Shown: piece by piece, positions 50,588 to 59,312 of the stretch
How positions within the stretch are numbered: position 1 is the stretch's first letter
Layout of the letters: each line of letters starts with the position of its first letter
Origin: Oscillatoriophycideae cyanobacterium NC_groundwater_1537_Pr4_S-0.65um_50_18
GTDB taxonomy: Bacteria > Cyanobacteriota > Cyanobacteriia > Elainellales > Elainellaceae
NCBI GenBank assembly: GCA_016208305.1
Contig: JACQYI010000006.1
Location: 744,001-808,000, forward strand
Length of the DNA: 64,000 bases
Direction of reading: 5' to 3'
Translations under genes and position numbers: made by a program
Notes under the pieces: generated by a model
What the model was told of the DNA's origin: nothing
The model's input: only the letters and a program-made list of their open reading frames with translations
Databases searched by the model: none

Positions 50588-50890
50588 ATGAAAAGTAACT
50601 TTCAGCATGTTTTATTCACTGCTATCTGTTTTACCTTTTTGGCGGGTGGTGCGTCTCTTTGGCTCTCTAGCAAAGAAGATCTCTCTCCAGAAAGGACTCG
50701 CGTATTTGAAACCTGCGATACAACTTGGAAAATGGGCATTGGCGCAATCTTTGGCTTGCTAGGCAGTCAAACCGCAGCGCTTTTGGAGTCTGATCGAGAA
50801 GATGATGACGATGATCAGAAAGATGATGACGATCGCAAAGACAACAGGAACACAGGCCGACGCAAGCGAGTGAGTAGTGCCCATCGCTAG
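50588..50890 (+). CDS. small membrane protein with acidic tail
   Basis: A 100-aa protein. Two hydrophobic helices (about 8-27 and 49-66) flank a periplasmic or luminal loop with a single Cys (RVFETCDTTWKMGIGAIFGLLG). The tail is strongly charged: DREDDDDDQKDDDDRKDNRN, then RRKR. I recall similar small proteins with TCxTTWKMGxGAIFGLLG in other cyanobacteria, with no known role. It is divergent from the NACHT gene across a 160-bp spacer with the 10-bp repeats, so co-regulation is possible. Confidence 0.65.
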   Translation: MKSNFQHVLFTAICFTFLAGGASLWLSSKEDLSPERTRVFETCDTTWKMGIGAIFGLLGSQTAALLESDREDDDDDQKDDDDRKDNRNTGRRKRVSSAHR

Positions 50891-50971
50891 AACTAGATAC
50901 AACGACGATGTTCCAGTTTCCAGAAATGAATCCCTGTTGTTAAATATTCTGGCTTGGGGTCAGCAGTTCGA

Positions 50972-51916
50972 TCAAACTCGCCGTACCCAGCCATTGATCG
51001 TAAATCGACTGGCAGCGAACTTGCCTGATGGACACCGAATCGGCAACACCTCATGCATGTAGCGGCTCAAGAAAAATACAATGCTGTTGTTGCGCGGTTC
51101 GATCGTCTTGTAGCTCTCTGCCCTAACAAAAAAGTTATTTTCAATGCGGCTGTCGTAAATTCGCAGCTCGCCACCCGAAAACCGCTTGGGTTCTCTGTTG
51201 AAGTAGTACACATAGGTTAGCTCCCGTGAGGCTGTGTCTGGGCTGCCGTTATCGTTATGAACTCGGTAGTAATGCCCATCGTTGTGAGCCGTCAACTGGG
51301 ATTCAATGTGACTGATCGGTAAATCAGCAAGCCCAAACTTAGCCAACACCTCGGCTAGCAGCGACTGAATACGTGTGTGAATCAGCGTTGAAAATTCGGG
51401 AAATTCATATAGCACTAGCGATCGACGATGGGACAAGTCACCTGTTGACGTGCTGGTGTTCACAAAAGCTGCCTCCTGTTTCTGCACATAGCTCAGTAAC
51501 TGTCGATGCTCGGCTAGCGACAGAAAATCATCAAACTGAAGCACTTGGGAGGCAAGAATATTTGACCTTGCTCCGTCTAAGGGAGAGGGTATTTGGTAAG
51601 ACTGGATTGGCTGCTGTGTCTGAGTCGGCTGCATAGGAATGGGCTGCTGGACAATCAGCGGCGGATTGGTGATGAGTCCTACCAGTCGATCGCAAGGAAA
51701 CACCAGCATGGCGCGTCCTTGATGAATCGGAATTTGAAACAGCCGCTTTACCCGTTTTCCCTCCCAATCCATCACAACCTCAAACAGCTGCCGCAGCAAT
51801 AGATCTTGCGTGGGCACAGACAGCGTATATTCTTGCCCGCCCGAAAGCAGCAAGGTGACTTCGACTTGATCTGGAACCTGTTGCGGGGGTTGGGGCGATC
51901 GGGAGAGAGATTGCAT
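50972..51916 (-). CDS. 2OG-Fe(II) oxygenase, prolyl-hydroxylase-like
   Basis: A 314-aa protein from ATG 51916; a GTG at 51973 would add 19 residues and neither has a good ribosome site. The N-terminal part (about 15-100) is a separate beta-rich region (VTLLLSGGQEYTLSV). The C-terminal 190 residues are a P4H-type 2-oxoglutarate, Fe(II) dioxygenase: YYRVHNDNGSPDTASRELTYVYYF (HxD iron ligands), FSGGELRIYD, SIVFFLSRYMHEVLPI (distal His) and ASRFTINGWVRR (Arg for 2OG). It probably hydroxylates a peptide or small molecule. Substrate unknown. Confidence 0.85.
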   Translation of the reverse strand: MQSLSRSPQPPQQVPDQVEVTLLLSGGQEYTLSVPTQDLLLRQLFEVVMDWEGKRVKRLFQIPIHQGRAMLVFPCDRLVGLITNPPLIVQQPIPMQPTQTQQPIQSYQIPSPLDGARSNILASQVLQFDDFLSLAEHRQLLSYVQKQEAAFVNTSTSTGDLSHRRSLVLYEFPEFSTLIHTRIQSLLAEVLAKFGLADLPISHIESQLTAHNDGHYYRVHNDNGSPDTASRELTYVYYFNREPKRFSGGELRIYDSRIENNFFVRAESYKTIEPRNNSIVFFLSRYMHEVLPIRCPSGKFAASRFTINGWVRRV

Positions 51917-52183
51917 GGGTTTAGGGAGGGTAGTGTGAGATTTCAGGAAAGAGGATCTAGGGTTCACAGACACTATTTATTTTTTGCAAGAAGTACGCTT
52001 TCTCAAGGAGAAATACTTCTTCAAAAAACCAATAGCCCGTCTAGAACGTCACCCTAGAGAACGATATCGAAGAGGATTTCAGAAAACGATATCAAAAATT
52101 TACTGAAAAACTCTACCAGTTGCCAAAAACGCTGAAAACCGGCAATTTTTCCCTAGAGATCGTGAATTAATCAAATAAAAGCC

Positions 52184-52216
52184 TTCTTTGAAGTAGGCTG
52201 TGCCTACTTCAAAGAA
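52184..52216. repeat. perfect 15-bp palindrome after purH
   Basis: TTCTTTGAAGTAGGC (52184-52198) and GCCTACTTCAAAGAA (52202-52216) flank a TGT loop. The 3' flank GTTCATTAATCTACGATTCT resembles that after the 57845 palindrome. It lies in the 390-bp gap between the oxygenase and purH genes; two GAACGATATC/AAACGATATC copies (near 52060 and 52085) are the only other feature seen. Confidence 0.8.
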
Positions 52217-52306
52217 ACTTCAGGTTCATTAATCTACGATTCTTGCTATCCCGACCGATGCGAGCAGCGCAACCTTATGACCTAACCTCATGGCCTGACC
52301 TCATGA

Positions 52307-53899
52307 CTAGTGCAGAAAGTGTCTAACTCCTGTAAACACCATGACCAAGCCCAATTCATCTGCCGCCTGAATAGAGTCTTGATCGCGCAAGCTGCCACCC
52401 GGCTGAACGATCGCCTCAATGCCCGCAGCAGCGGCTGTTCGTACTGAGTCATCAAATGGGAAAAACCCATCGCTGGCAAGAGTTGCGCCTTTTGCCCGAT
52501 CGCCCGCCTGTTCTAAAGCAATCTTCGCTGAACCGACTCGATTCATCTGCCCAGCCCCTACTCCCAGAGTGGCGCGATCGCGTGTGACGACGATCGCGTT
52601 CGATTTCACATGTCTACAGACTTTCCAAGCAAACAAAAGTTCCGCAAGTTGCGCCTCTGTCGGCTGTTTTGCCGTCACAACCCGCCATGCAGAGCCATCG
52701 ACAATCTGGTCATCTGCCGTTTGTGCCAAGAACCCTCCAGCGATCGGCTTAATCTCTAGCTGATTAACGCTTGGCTGATTAGCCCTAGACGGAAGACTGA
52801 GCAAATCAGGTAACACGAGCAGCCGCACTTTTGACTTGGCGCTGAGAATTTTTTGGGCTTCTGGATCACAGCCCGGAGCCACCACACATTCTAAAAAGGT
52901 CTGGGTTAGCGCTGTTGCAGTCGGGGGATCGATCGCCTGATTAAGCGCCACAATGCCGCCAAAGGCCGAGACTGAATCGGCATTCAGCGCTTTTTCGTAG
53001 GCTTGCAGCAGAGTGTCTCCCACCGCCGTACCACAAGGGTTATTGTGCTTAATGATTGTGGCAGCCGCTTCGGTGCCGGGAAACTCAGCAATAATCCGCC
53101 TTGCCGCTTCCAAGTCCACTAAGTTGTTATAGCTGAGTTCTTTGCCTTGCAGTTTCTCAGCCGCCGCCCACCCTGAGGGAGTGCTTCCTGTCTGGTACCA
53201 AGCCGCTAACTGATGCGGGTTTTCGCCATAGCGTAAAGTCTGAATCTGAGTACCCGATAGGGTTAGAGTCTTCTCCAAGGCAGCCTCTGCGCCAGAATCC
53301 GCCTTGCCCTGCGACGCTAAATAGGTGGCGATCGCCTGATCATACGCCCCTGTATGCTGAAATGCTTGCAGCGCACAGGACTGCCGAAATGCCAAGGAAG
53401 GTTCTAGGGCAGCCCCGCCCTGCCGTAGCTCCTGCAAATAGCCATCATATTGAGTAGGGCTGCACAGCACCGTCAGGTGAGCAAAATTTTTGGCAGCGGC
53501 TCGCAGCATTGCTGGGCCACCAATATCAATCTGTTCGATCGCTTCTGCCAAAGTCACGTTGGGCTGAGCGATCGTTTGCTCAAACGGATATAAGTTGACC
53601 ACCACTAGCGCGATCGGGCGAATCTGGTTAGCCGCCAAGTCTGCCATATCTTCGGGCAAATCTTGCCGCGCCAAAATGCCGCCATGAATGCGTGGATGCA
53701 GCGTTTTTACCCGCCCGCCCAAAATTTCAGGTGAGCCTGTATAGTCTGAGACTTTAACAACAGGGATACCAGCAGCTTGCAGCGTCTTGGCAGTGCCGCC
53801 ACTGCTAATCAGCTCAAACCCAAATTCCTCTACCAAGCTGCGAGCCAGCTCGACAATGCCCGCTTTGTTCGATGCACTTAATAAGGCTAACCGTGTCAT
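52307..53899 (-). CDS. purH: bifunctional AICAR transformylase/IMP cyclohydrolase
   Basis: PurH performs the last two steps of IMP synthesis: formylation of AICAR by 10-formyl-THF, then ring closure. The ATG at 53899 gives 530 aa starting MTRLALLSASNKAGIVELARSL, the usual start. The N-terminal MGS-like cyclohydrolase domain has FELISSGGTAKTLQAAGIPV and SDYTGSPEILGGRVKTLHPRIHGGIL. The transformylase domain carries LRYGENPHQ, AATIIKHNNPCGTAV, SDGFFPFDDSVRTAAAAGI and the C-terminal GVRHFLH. It is monocistronic. Confidence 0.97.
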   Translation of the reverse strand: MTRLALLSASNKAGIVELARSLVEEFGFELISSGGTAKTLQAAGIPVVKVSDYTGSPEILGGRVKTLHPRIHGGILARQDLPEDMADLAANQIRPIALVVVNLYPFEQTIAQPNVTLAEAIEQIDIGGPAMLRAAAKNFAHLTVLCSPTQYDGYLQELRQGGAALEPSLAFRQSCALQAFQHTGAYDQAIATYLASQGKADSGAEAALEKTLTLSGTQIQTLRYGENPHQLAAWYQTGSTPSGWAAAEKLQGKELSYNNLVDLEAARRIIAEFPGTEAAATIIKHNNPCGTAVGDTLLQAYEKALNADSVSAFGGIVALNQAIDPPTATALTQTFLECVVAPGCDPEAQKILSAKSKVRLLVLPDLLSLPSRANQPSVNQLEIKPIAGGFLAQTADDQIVDGSAWRVVTAKQPTEAQLAELLFAWKVCRHVKSNAIVVTRDRATLGVGAGQMNRVGSAKIALEQAGDRAKGATLASDGFFPFDDSVRTAAAAGIEAIVQPGGSLRDQDSIQAADELGLVMVFTGVRHFLH

Positions 53900-54461
53900 G
53901 ACTGTGCGACCTTGTATAAATATTTGACCTGTTGCCAGAATCGATTTTTTCGGTACAAAAATCAACTCTTTGCAATGGCTGCGCTATGGCGCTGCTCCAA
54001 TCATGCGCCAGAAATAGCGGCGCTTACACCCATCCTGCCTCATTGCAGAAAAGGCTACGGGTCTGGAGTGCGTCTGTTAAAAAAGCAGATGTCTAGCGCT
54101 ATTGCCTACAAATAACGGCAGGAATCACCAGGGTGCGATCGCTTGGCCTCAAAAAATTCTGCCTTTAGCAGTACAGATGGCTCTAATCCTTGACCCACAG
54201 CCACATTGCAGGGCTAGTTTGTCCGGATGGCATGGGTCATACCCCAAAAAAGCCTCAAGTATAAGCAATTCAGGTTTAATTGCGCGATTCTCATTACTAA
54301 TCCCATTCAACCTAGGTCTAGATCTAGGGTCAAAGGACTATACTTTTCCCGTAGTATCAGAGAAGAGTTAGCCTAGTCTGCAAAATTTCTCGATTTGGGA
54401 ATTGCCGAGGGTGCTATGGGCCAACTCGTACTGCCGTATCTAACATCGAGAGGATTATTAA
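53900..54461. other. intergenic region between purH and petF
   Basis: No gene is supported in these 562 bp, which hold divergent promoters. TATACT at 54339-54344 is a plausible -10 for petF, about 120 bp before its ATG; the -35 is weak. This would give a leader of about 110 bases. Short open frames here have no recognisable product. Confidence 0.4.
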
Positions 54462-54761
<300 letters not shown>

Positions 54762-54833
54762 GTCACTCTCAATCTTGAGTTGCTGTTTTAGCGAAACGAT
54801 CCGTTAGAGAATCAACCAGACTCTAATTTTTCT

Positions 54834-54886
54834 GGGGAGGTGAAGCGTGAAAGACGAAAAGTCGCATGCTTCACCTCCCCTTTTTT
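54834..54886 (+). terminator. rho-independent terminator of petF
   Basis: GGGGAGGTGAAGC (54834-54846) pairs perfectly with GCTTCACCTCCCC (54868-54880), followed by six Ts. The loop has internal GAC/GTC pairing. Confidence 0.92.
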
Positions 54887-55027
54887 ATAGAAGCAGCTAG
54901 GGTGTAGCCATCTATTACAGCAGTTAGGCTTAAGCCTTATATCTCTAAATCTACAAAAGTCCACCTAGCAGCCCATGCCACTTTTATCCGTAGATCAATT
55001 CAGGCGCTGCCAATTTTCAGAATAATG

Positions 55028-55132
55028 CTACTTTTTCCAGGGCGATTTAGTCCCCATTTCGGTTTTGGCAGACCACACCAGATACAGGATTAGCAGACTG
55101 GCTGATACTAAAAATAACGGCAGATCTTCCAT
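55028..55132 (-). CDS. 34-aa single-helix membrane protein, coupled to accB
   Basis: A short gene whose ATG (55130-55132) overlaps the accB stop codon as TAATG, so its translation is coupled to accB. The product is 34 aa: MEDLPLFLVSASLLILYL, a single membrane helix with a negative N-terminus, then a basic tail ending KSPWKK. The size and layout resemble the tiny single-helix subunits of cyanobacterial thylakoid complexes (photosystem, b6f, or NDH-1 types such as NdhP/NdhQ), but I cannot match it to one. It reads through to a TAG at 55028-55030. Confidence 0.6.
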   Translation of the reverse strand: MEDLPLFLVSASLLILYLVWSAKTEMGTKSPWKK

Positions 55133-55617
55133 TAGCCAGGATTCACGCGCATCAACACCTGTCCATATTCCACAGGGTCGCCATTTTTTGCCAAAATTTC
55201 CACAATTTCGCCTGCCACCTCAGACTCTAGCTCGTTCATGAGCTTCATAGCTTCGATGATGCATACCGTTTGCCCAGGACGAATGCGATCGCCCATATCG
55301 ACAAAAGGCGGCTCATCAGGAGCAGGCGATCGATAAAATGTGCCCACCATCGGTGCGGTCACAGTCAATAGCTTTTCATTAGCGCGTGATGAGCTAGGAG
55401 GCGGAGCTGAACTCACCGCAACGCTAGCGAGAGGGGTGGAGACTGGAGGTGAAGCGACTCCGGACGCTGAGCCATTGGTAGGAGGCGTATATTCTCCTAA
55501 TGGCGCGCCTTTGCGTACCATGAGTTCAAATTCACCACTCTTAAGGATGAACTCCGCAATATCTGTCTGATTAATGACGGTTAACAGTTCGCGAAGTTCG
55601 TTGAATTCTAATTCCAC
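55132..55617 (-). CDS. accB: biotin carboxyl carrier protein of acetyl-CoA carboxylase
   Basis: AccB carries CO2 on biotin in the first step of fatty-acid synthesis. The 161 aa start at a GTG (55615-55617) as MELEFNELRELL. A Pro/Ala/Ser-rich linker covers about 45-80, and the C-terminal biotinyl domain has EAMKLMNE with K125 as the biotinylated lysine. The translation start lies in a direct duplication (GTGGAATTAGAA repeated just upstream). It follows efp on the same strand by 124 bp, the common efp-accB order. Confidence 0.96.
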   Translation of the reverse strand: MELEFNELRELLTVINQTDIAEFILKSGEFELMVRKGAPLGEYTPPTNGSASGVASPPVSTPLASVAVSSAPPPSSSRANEKLLTVTAPMVGTFYRSPAPDEPPFVDMGDRIRPGQTVCIIEAMKLMNELESEVAGEIVEILAKNGDPVEYGQVLMRVNPG

Positions 55618-55741
55618 AGTATTCTAGTTCCACCTTCTAATTCCACAGCGCCGACAAGCCATACTTACATGCGAATTCGCGATCGCCAATTCACGATTTT
55701 CCAGAGATGGCAGCCCTGGTTTAACCCCCAACATCTTCAGA

Positions 55742-56302
55742 TCAAGTTTCTCGTCCCAGATAGGTGTCGGTGCGAGTATCAATCTTAATGCGCTCTCCGG
55801 TGGTGATAAAGAGGGGAACCATCACCTGAGCACCCGTTTCGACAATTGCGGGTTTGGTTCCACCCGTTGCAGTATCGCCCTTTAAACCCGGATCAGTTTG
55901 GGTGATTTCTAAAACCACTGAGTTAGGCAGCTCTACATCCATGACCTGTGCGCCCCAGCGCACCACGTTGACTTCCATGCCCTCTTTAAGATATTTGACG
56001 CGATCGCCAATTTGCGCCGCACTCAAACGACCTTCTTCATAAGTCTCCATATCCATAAAGACATAATCTTCGCCTTCTTTGTAGGTATGCTGCATGGTGC
56101 TTTTCTCTAGCACAGCCTGTGGCAAAGATTCTCCCGCACGGAACGTCCGCTCCACGACACTGCCCGTCTGAGCATTTTTTAATTTTGTGCGAACAAAGGC
56201 TGAGCCTTTCCCTGGCTTAACGTGTAGGAATTCCACTACTCGCCAAACAGACCCATCTAACTCAATGGTGACACCGGGGCGAAAGTCGTTACTGGAAATC
56301 AT
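55742..56302 (-). CDS. efp: elongation factor P
   Basis: EF-P relieves ribosome stalling at polyproline motifs. The 186 aa form the three beta-barrel domains: [34 protein letters not shown] with the modifiable K32 at the tip of domain I, then [29 protein letters not shown] and the C-terminal signature [24 protein letters not shown]. No efp-modification gene is adjacent. Likely first gene of an efp-accB transcript. Confidence 0.97.
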   Translation of the reverse strand: MISSNDFRPGVTIELDGSVWRVVEFLHVKPGKGSAFVRTKLKNAQTGSVVERTFRAGESLPQAVLEKSTMQHTYKEGEDYVFMDMETYEEGRLSAAQIGDRVKYLKEGMEVNVVRWGAQVMDVELPNSVVLEITQTDPGLKGDTATGGTKPAIVETGAQVMVPLFITTGERIKIDTRTDTYLGRET

Positions 56303-56601
56303 GAGTCTTGCTGTATTTGGAGAACAATAGAGTTGGAGAGCAATAGATGTTGCCTAACTTGAGGATAATTCTTTTCGCAGCGCGCTCCACACGCCCAGCC
56401 ATAGAATTACCTCTCGGATCATCAACGCTGAACAAATAATGCTGAGAGAACAATCGGCAATTCATTTTACCGCTCAGCGGGATTGATGTCATAGAGGCGC
56501 GATTATTTTTTAGAGCTTAAGGGGGTAAAGCGTGAAGAGCAGATCGAACACCCATCTGTGGGAAAATGCTAGGGGAAGAGCAAAGGACAGGGATCACATC
56601 C

Positions 56602-57747
56602 ATGCAGCGAGTGGGCTTTCTAGAGGTTTGCCAGACCGCTCTTCGGTCTGTAGCAAAGATTATGGCAATGGTGGCTTTGGCGATTGCCCTGGCGGTTGGG
56701 GTTAATTTGGCTGCCGGGTTTGATAGCAGCGACATGAGGGCGGCGATTGCCCTCCCTCCTGGCAACGCCGTCACAGATGGTAAAGCCCTACTTCGCAATG
56801 CCTTACCGATTGATAACAAACCTGTTCGCGAGTTGCAACGCAGCTTTGAGAGCATGTCAGACGCACTCCGAGCCAGACGCATCAGCGCCTTGTCTCGTAA
56901 TCTGTCAACGGCCAATCGAGTGCTGACGGCTAAAAAAGCTGGACTGTTAGCGGGTGTGCCCGCCGACCGTCAGCCCCAAGCGGAAGCGCTGATCGCTGAA
57001 ATGCAAGCTGATGTCGAAAACATGCGTGCCGATGTCGAAGCGCAAGACAAAGCGGCTATTCAGGTGAAGCGATCGCAGTTTTTAGACAAAGTAGGTCAGT
57101 TAGAAGCCCTCATGGTTGATCACTTCCCCTACGAAATTCCTGAAGAGTACAGCAATCTGCCACAGCTTAAAGGACGAGCCACCGTTGAAGTCGAGACTAC
57201 TCAAGGAAACGTAACGTTGGTAGTCGATGGATACAATGCGCCCGTCACGGCTGGCAACTTTGTTGATCTGGTACAGCGCGGCTTCTACGACGGTTTATCC
57301 TTCACCCGAGCTGAGGATTTTTATGTGCTGCAAATTGGCGATCCACCAGGCAAAGAGGATGGGTTCATCGATCCGGCAACGGGCAAATATCGAGCTGTGC
57401 CGCTTGAGGTGATGGTGAAAGGCGATCAGCAGCCCACCTATGGCATCACGCTAGAAGATGCAGGACGCTATCTCGATCAGCCTGTGCTTCCCTTCTCTGC
57501 CTATGGCACCCTCAGCATGGCACGCCCAGAAGCAGAACCAAACGGCGGATCTTCTCAGTTCTTCTTCTTCCTATTTGAGCCAGAGCTGACGCCAGCAGGT
57601 TTAAACTTGCTAGATGGTCGGTATTCTGTGTTTGGTTACGTGACCGAAAATAAAGAAGTGCTGAGAGAAATTAAGCAAGGAGACAAAATTATCTCGGCTA
57701 AAGTAACCCAAGGTCTAGAAAATCTAGTAGAACCTCAGCAGACTTAA
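56602..57747 (+). CDS. TLP40-like cyclophilin (peptidyl-prolyl isomerase)
   Basis: A 381-aa protein from ATG 56602 (an in-frame ATG at 56566 is also possible). A hydrophobic N-terminal segment (about 13-38) looks like a signal or anchor. A helical region (about 55-180, LRARRISALSRNLSTANRVL) precedes a cyclophilin domain (ATVEVETTQGNVTLVVDGYNAPVTAGNFVDLVQRGFYDGL, FFFFLFEPELTPAGLNLLDGRYSVFGYV). This matches TLP40/CYP38, a lumenal chaperone for photosystem II assembly in plants and cyanobacteria; the isomerase residues seem altered as in CYP38. Confidence 0.88.
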   Translation: MQRVGFLEVCQTALRSVAKIMAMVALAIALAVGVNLAAGFDSSDMRAAIALPPGNAVTDGKALLRNALPIDNKPVRELQRSFESMSDALRARRISALSRNLSTANRVLTAKKAGLLAGVPADRQPQAEALIAEMQADVENMRADVEAQDKAAIQVKRSQFLDKVGQLEALMVDHFPYEIPEEYSNLPQLKGRATVEVETTQGNVTLVVDGYNAPVTAGNFVDLVQRGFYDGLSFTRAEDFYVLQIGDPPGKEDGFIDPATGKYRAVPLEVMVKGDQQPTYGITLEDAGRYLDQPVLPFSAYGTLSMARPEAEPNGGSSQFFFFLFEPELTPAGLNLLDGRYSVFGYVTENKEVLREIKQGDKIISAKVTQGLENLVEPQQT

Positions 57748-57844
57748 AGTTCAAACTTGGGATCATGGATTAAATAAAATCCAGTCGTTTGGTATTGCTG
57801 AATCCGGCGATGAAATCAGCCACGCTTATGTTTTTGAGCTTAGC

Positions 57845-57871
57845 TTTTTGGCAGTGCAGCACTGCCAAAAA
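57845..57871. repeat. 13-bp palindrome after TLP40-like gene
   Basis: TTTTTGGCAGTGC (57845-57857) and GCACTGCCAAAAA (57859-57871) flank a single A. It is a likely bidirectional terminator and a member of the TTTTTTGGAAGTGC palindrome family with two stem positions changed in a compensatory way. Confidence 0.82.
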
Positions 57872-57974
57872 ACTATTACAGGTTCATAAATTTGCGATTC
57901 TCAAAGTTCAACTTGGCCTTGCACAGCGCGCTGCTTGCAGTATGGGCTTGCAGCAAGTTTGATGATTAAAATAC

Positions 57975-58015
57975 AGCCCGAAAAAAGCTAGACTATGGCC
58001 AGCTTTTTTCGGGCT
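57975..58015. terminator. 15-bp stem hairpin with A and T runs
   Basis: AGCCCGAAAAAAGCT (57975-57989) and AGCTTTTTTCGGGCT (58001-58015) pair perfectly around an 11-base loop. T-runs lie within the stem, not after it. No gene ends directly before it on either strand, so it may end an unannotated transcript. Confidence 0.7.
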
Positions 58016-58360
58016 ATATGCTTAGAAGAACGCAGTGTCAAGCGCCTATGGTGTCTCAAAGTTGCAACCTCACGGCAATTTTTTTAGAGGCAAGACACAG
58101 GTATAGTAAGAATCACACATAAACTTCAAGATTTAAGCTTGCTGTCTGTCCCTATTGTTGGGCACACTAAGAAATACGCAGCGTCAGATAACATCAGATA
58201 ACAAACGCTTCTCTCCTCATATGAGCCTGTTTGATGCATCCAGCGAATGGGTCAAGATCCCGCTATCGCTAAATTGAGGCTAAGTTGAGGCACCTAATGG
58301 GTAGCTTGGCGTAAATAGGTTAGCAATGTCCGTTGGATTTTAGCAAAGGGATTGGGAAAC

Positions 58361-59116
58361 GTGGCTAGCGATCGGCGCATTTTTATCGGAGATGTTCATG
58401 GTCATTACGATGGCTTGCTGCACTTACTGGAAATGATCGCGCCAAGCCAAGCCGACCAAATTTACTTTGTGGGAGACTTGATCGATCGCGGCCCCAAAAG
58501 CGCCCATGTCATTCAATTTGTTCGAGAGCAGGGCTATTTTTGTGTCATGGGGAACCATGAACAGCTATTGCTAGAAGCGTTTCCGGAGAGCGATCGCGTT
58601 TCTCAATATGCGCTGCAAGCCTGGCTGCAAAGTGGCGGGCAAAGCACGGTCGCCAGCTACACTGATCCGGAACTGCTTTTAGAAAACATCACTTGGCTAC
58701 GAACTCTGCCAACTCACCTCGATTTAGGAGATGTGTGGCTGGTGCATGCAGGACTACACCCCCGTTTACCCCTTCAGGCGCAGACTTCGCAAGAATACTG
58801 CTGGATTCGGGAAGAATTTCACAGCAGCCTCAAGCCCTACTTTGCAGATAAGCTGATCATTACCGGACACACCATTACCTTTACGCTTCCAGGCATCTCT
58901 CCGGGCGAGCTGGCACGCGGACGAGGTTGGCTAGACATCGATACAGGGGCATATCACCCCAAGAGTGGCTGGCTAACGGCATTAGACCATACTAATGATC
59001 AGGTCTATCAGTTCAATGTGTTCAATAAGCGATCGCGAGTCTTACCCTTCGCTGAAGCCGTCGTGAATGTCGAACCCGCACAAATCACACGCCGCAGACA
59101 GTTGCTTCACCTCTAG
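58361..59116 (+). CDS. metallophosphoesterase (PPP-family phosphatase)
   Basis: A 251-aa protein from GTG 58361, with AAAGGG about 10 bp upstream (TTG 58352 is an alternative). PPP-family motifs are complete: GDVHGHYDG, GDLIDRG and GNHEQ, then VHAGL and GHT. These bind two metals. The protein resembles bacterial Ser/Thr phosphatases (PrpA/PphA-like) and ApaH-related symmetrical Ap4A hydrolases, which cannot be separated here. It could counter Ser/Thr kinases such as the one at 22877. It is monocistronic, with bidirectional hairpins after it. Confidence 0.88.
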   Translation: MASDRRIFIGDVHGHYDGLLHLLEMIAPSQADQIYFVGDLIDRGPKSAHVIQFVREQGYFCVMGNHEQLLLEAFPESDRVSQYALQAWLQSGGQSTVASYTDPELLLENITWLRTLPTHLDLGDVWLVHAGLHPRLPLQAQTSQEYCWIREEFHSSLKPYFADKLIITGHTITFTLPGISPGELARGRGWLDIDTGAYHPKSGWLTALDHTNDQVYQFNVFNKRSRVLPFAEAVVNVEPAQITRRRQLLHL

Positions 59117-59205
59117 GCTTTTTATATCAACTCCGTTTGGGAACCTGCACTTTTGGTCAAGCGTTAAGCAGCCCAGTTTCAACAACATATTAGTTTCGAC
59201 AACAT

Positions 59206-59254
59206 AGTAAAGCCCTAAAAAGCTCGTCACTGACGAGCTTTTTAGGGCTTTACT
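59206..59254. terminator. perfect 23-bp palindrome between convergent genes
   Basis: Arms at 59206-59228 and 59232-59254 pair perfectly around ACT, with the core AAAGCTCGTC/GACGAGCTTT. It lies between the convergent phosphatase and M48 genes and should stop transcripts from both sides. Confidence 0.88.
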
Positions 59255-59255
59255 C

Positions 59256-59290
59256 CGGGAAGTTCGTACCTGTGAGGCACGAACTTCCCG
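59256..59290. terminator. second hairpin between convergent genes
   Basis: CGGGAAGTTCGT (59256-59267) pairs with ACGAACTTCCCG (59279-59290). It follows the first hairpin by one base, so both could fold together or act separately. Confidence 0.8.
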
Positions 59291-59312
59291 ACTGGATTCT
59301 CTAGCTCACGCT

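Larger units (their letters stand above)
57748..58360. other. 613-bp intergenic region with palindromes and tandem repeats
   Basis: Two strong hairpins lie at 57845-57871 and 57975-58015 and are listed separately. TCAGATAACA occurs in perfect tandem at 58184-58193 and 58194-58203, and TATAGT at 58102-58107 could be a -10. The stretch may hide a small RNA, since it has a strong hairpin and promoter-like bases, but I cannot identify one. Confidence 0.4.
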
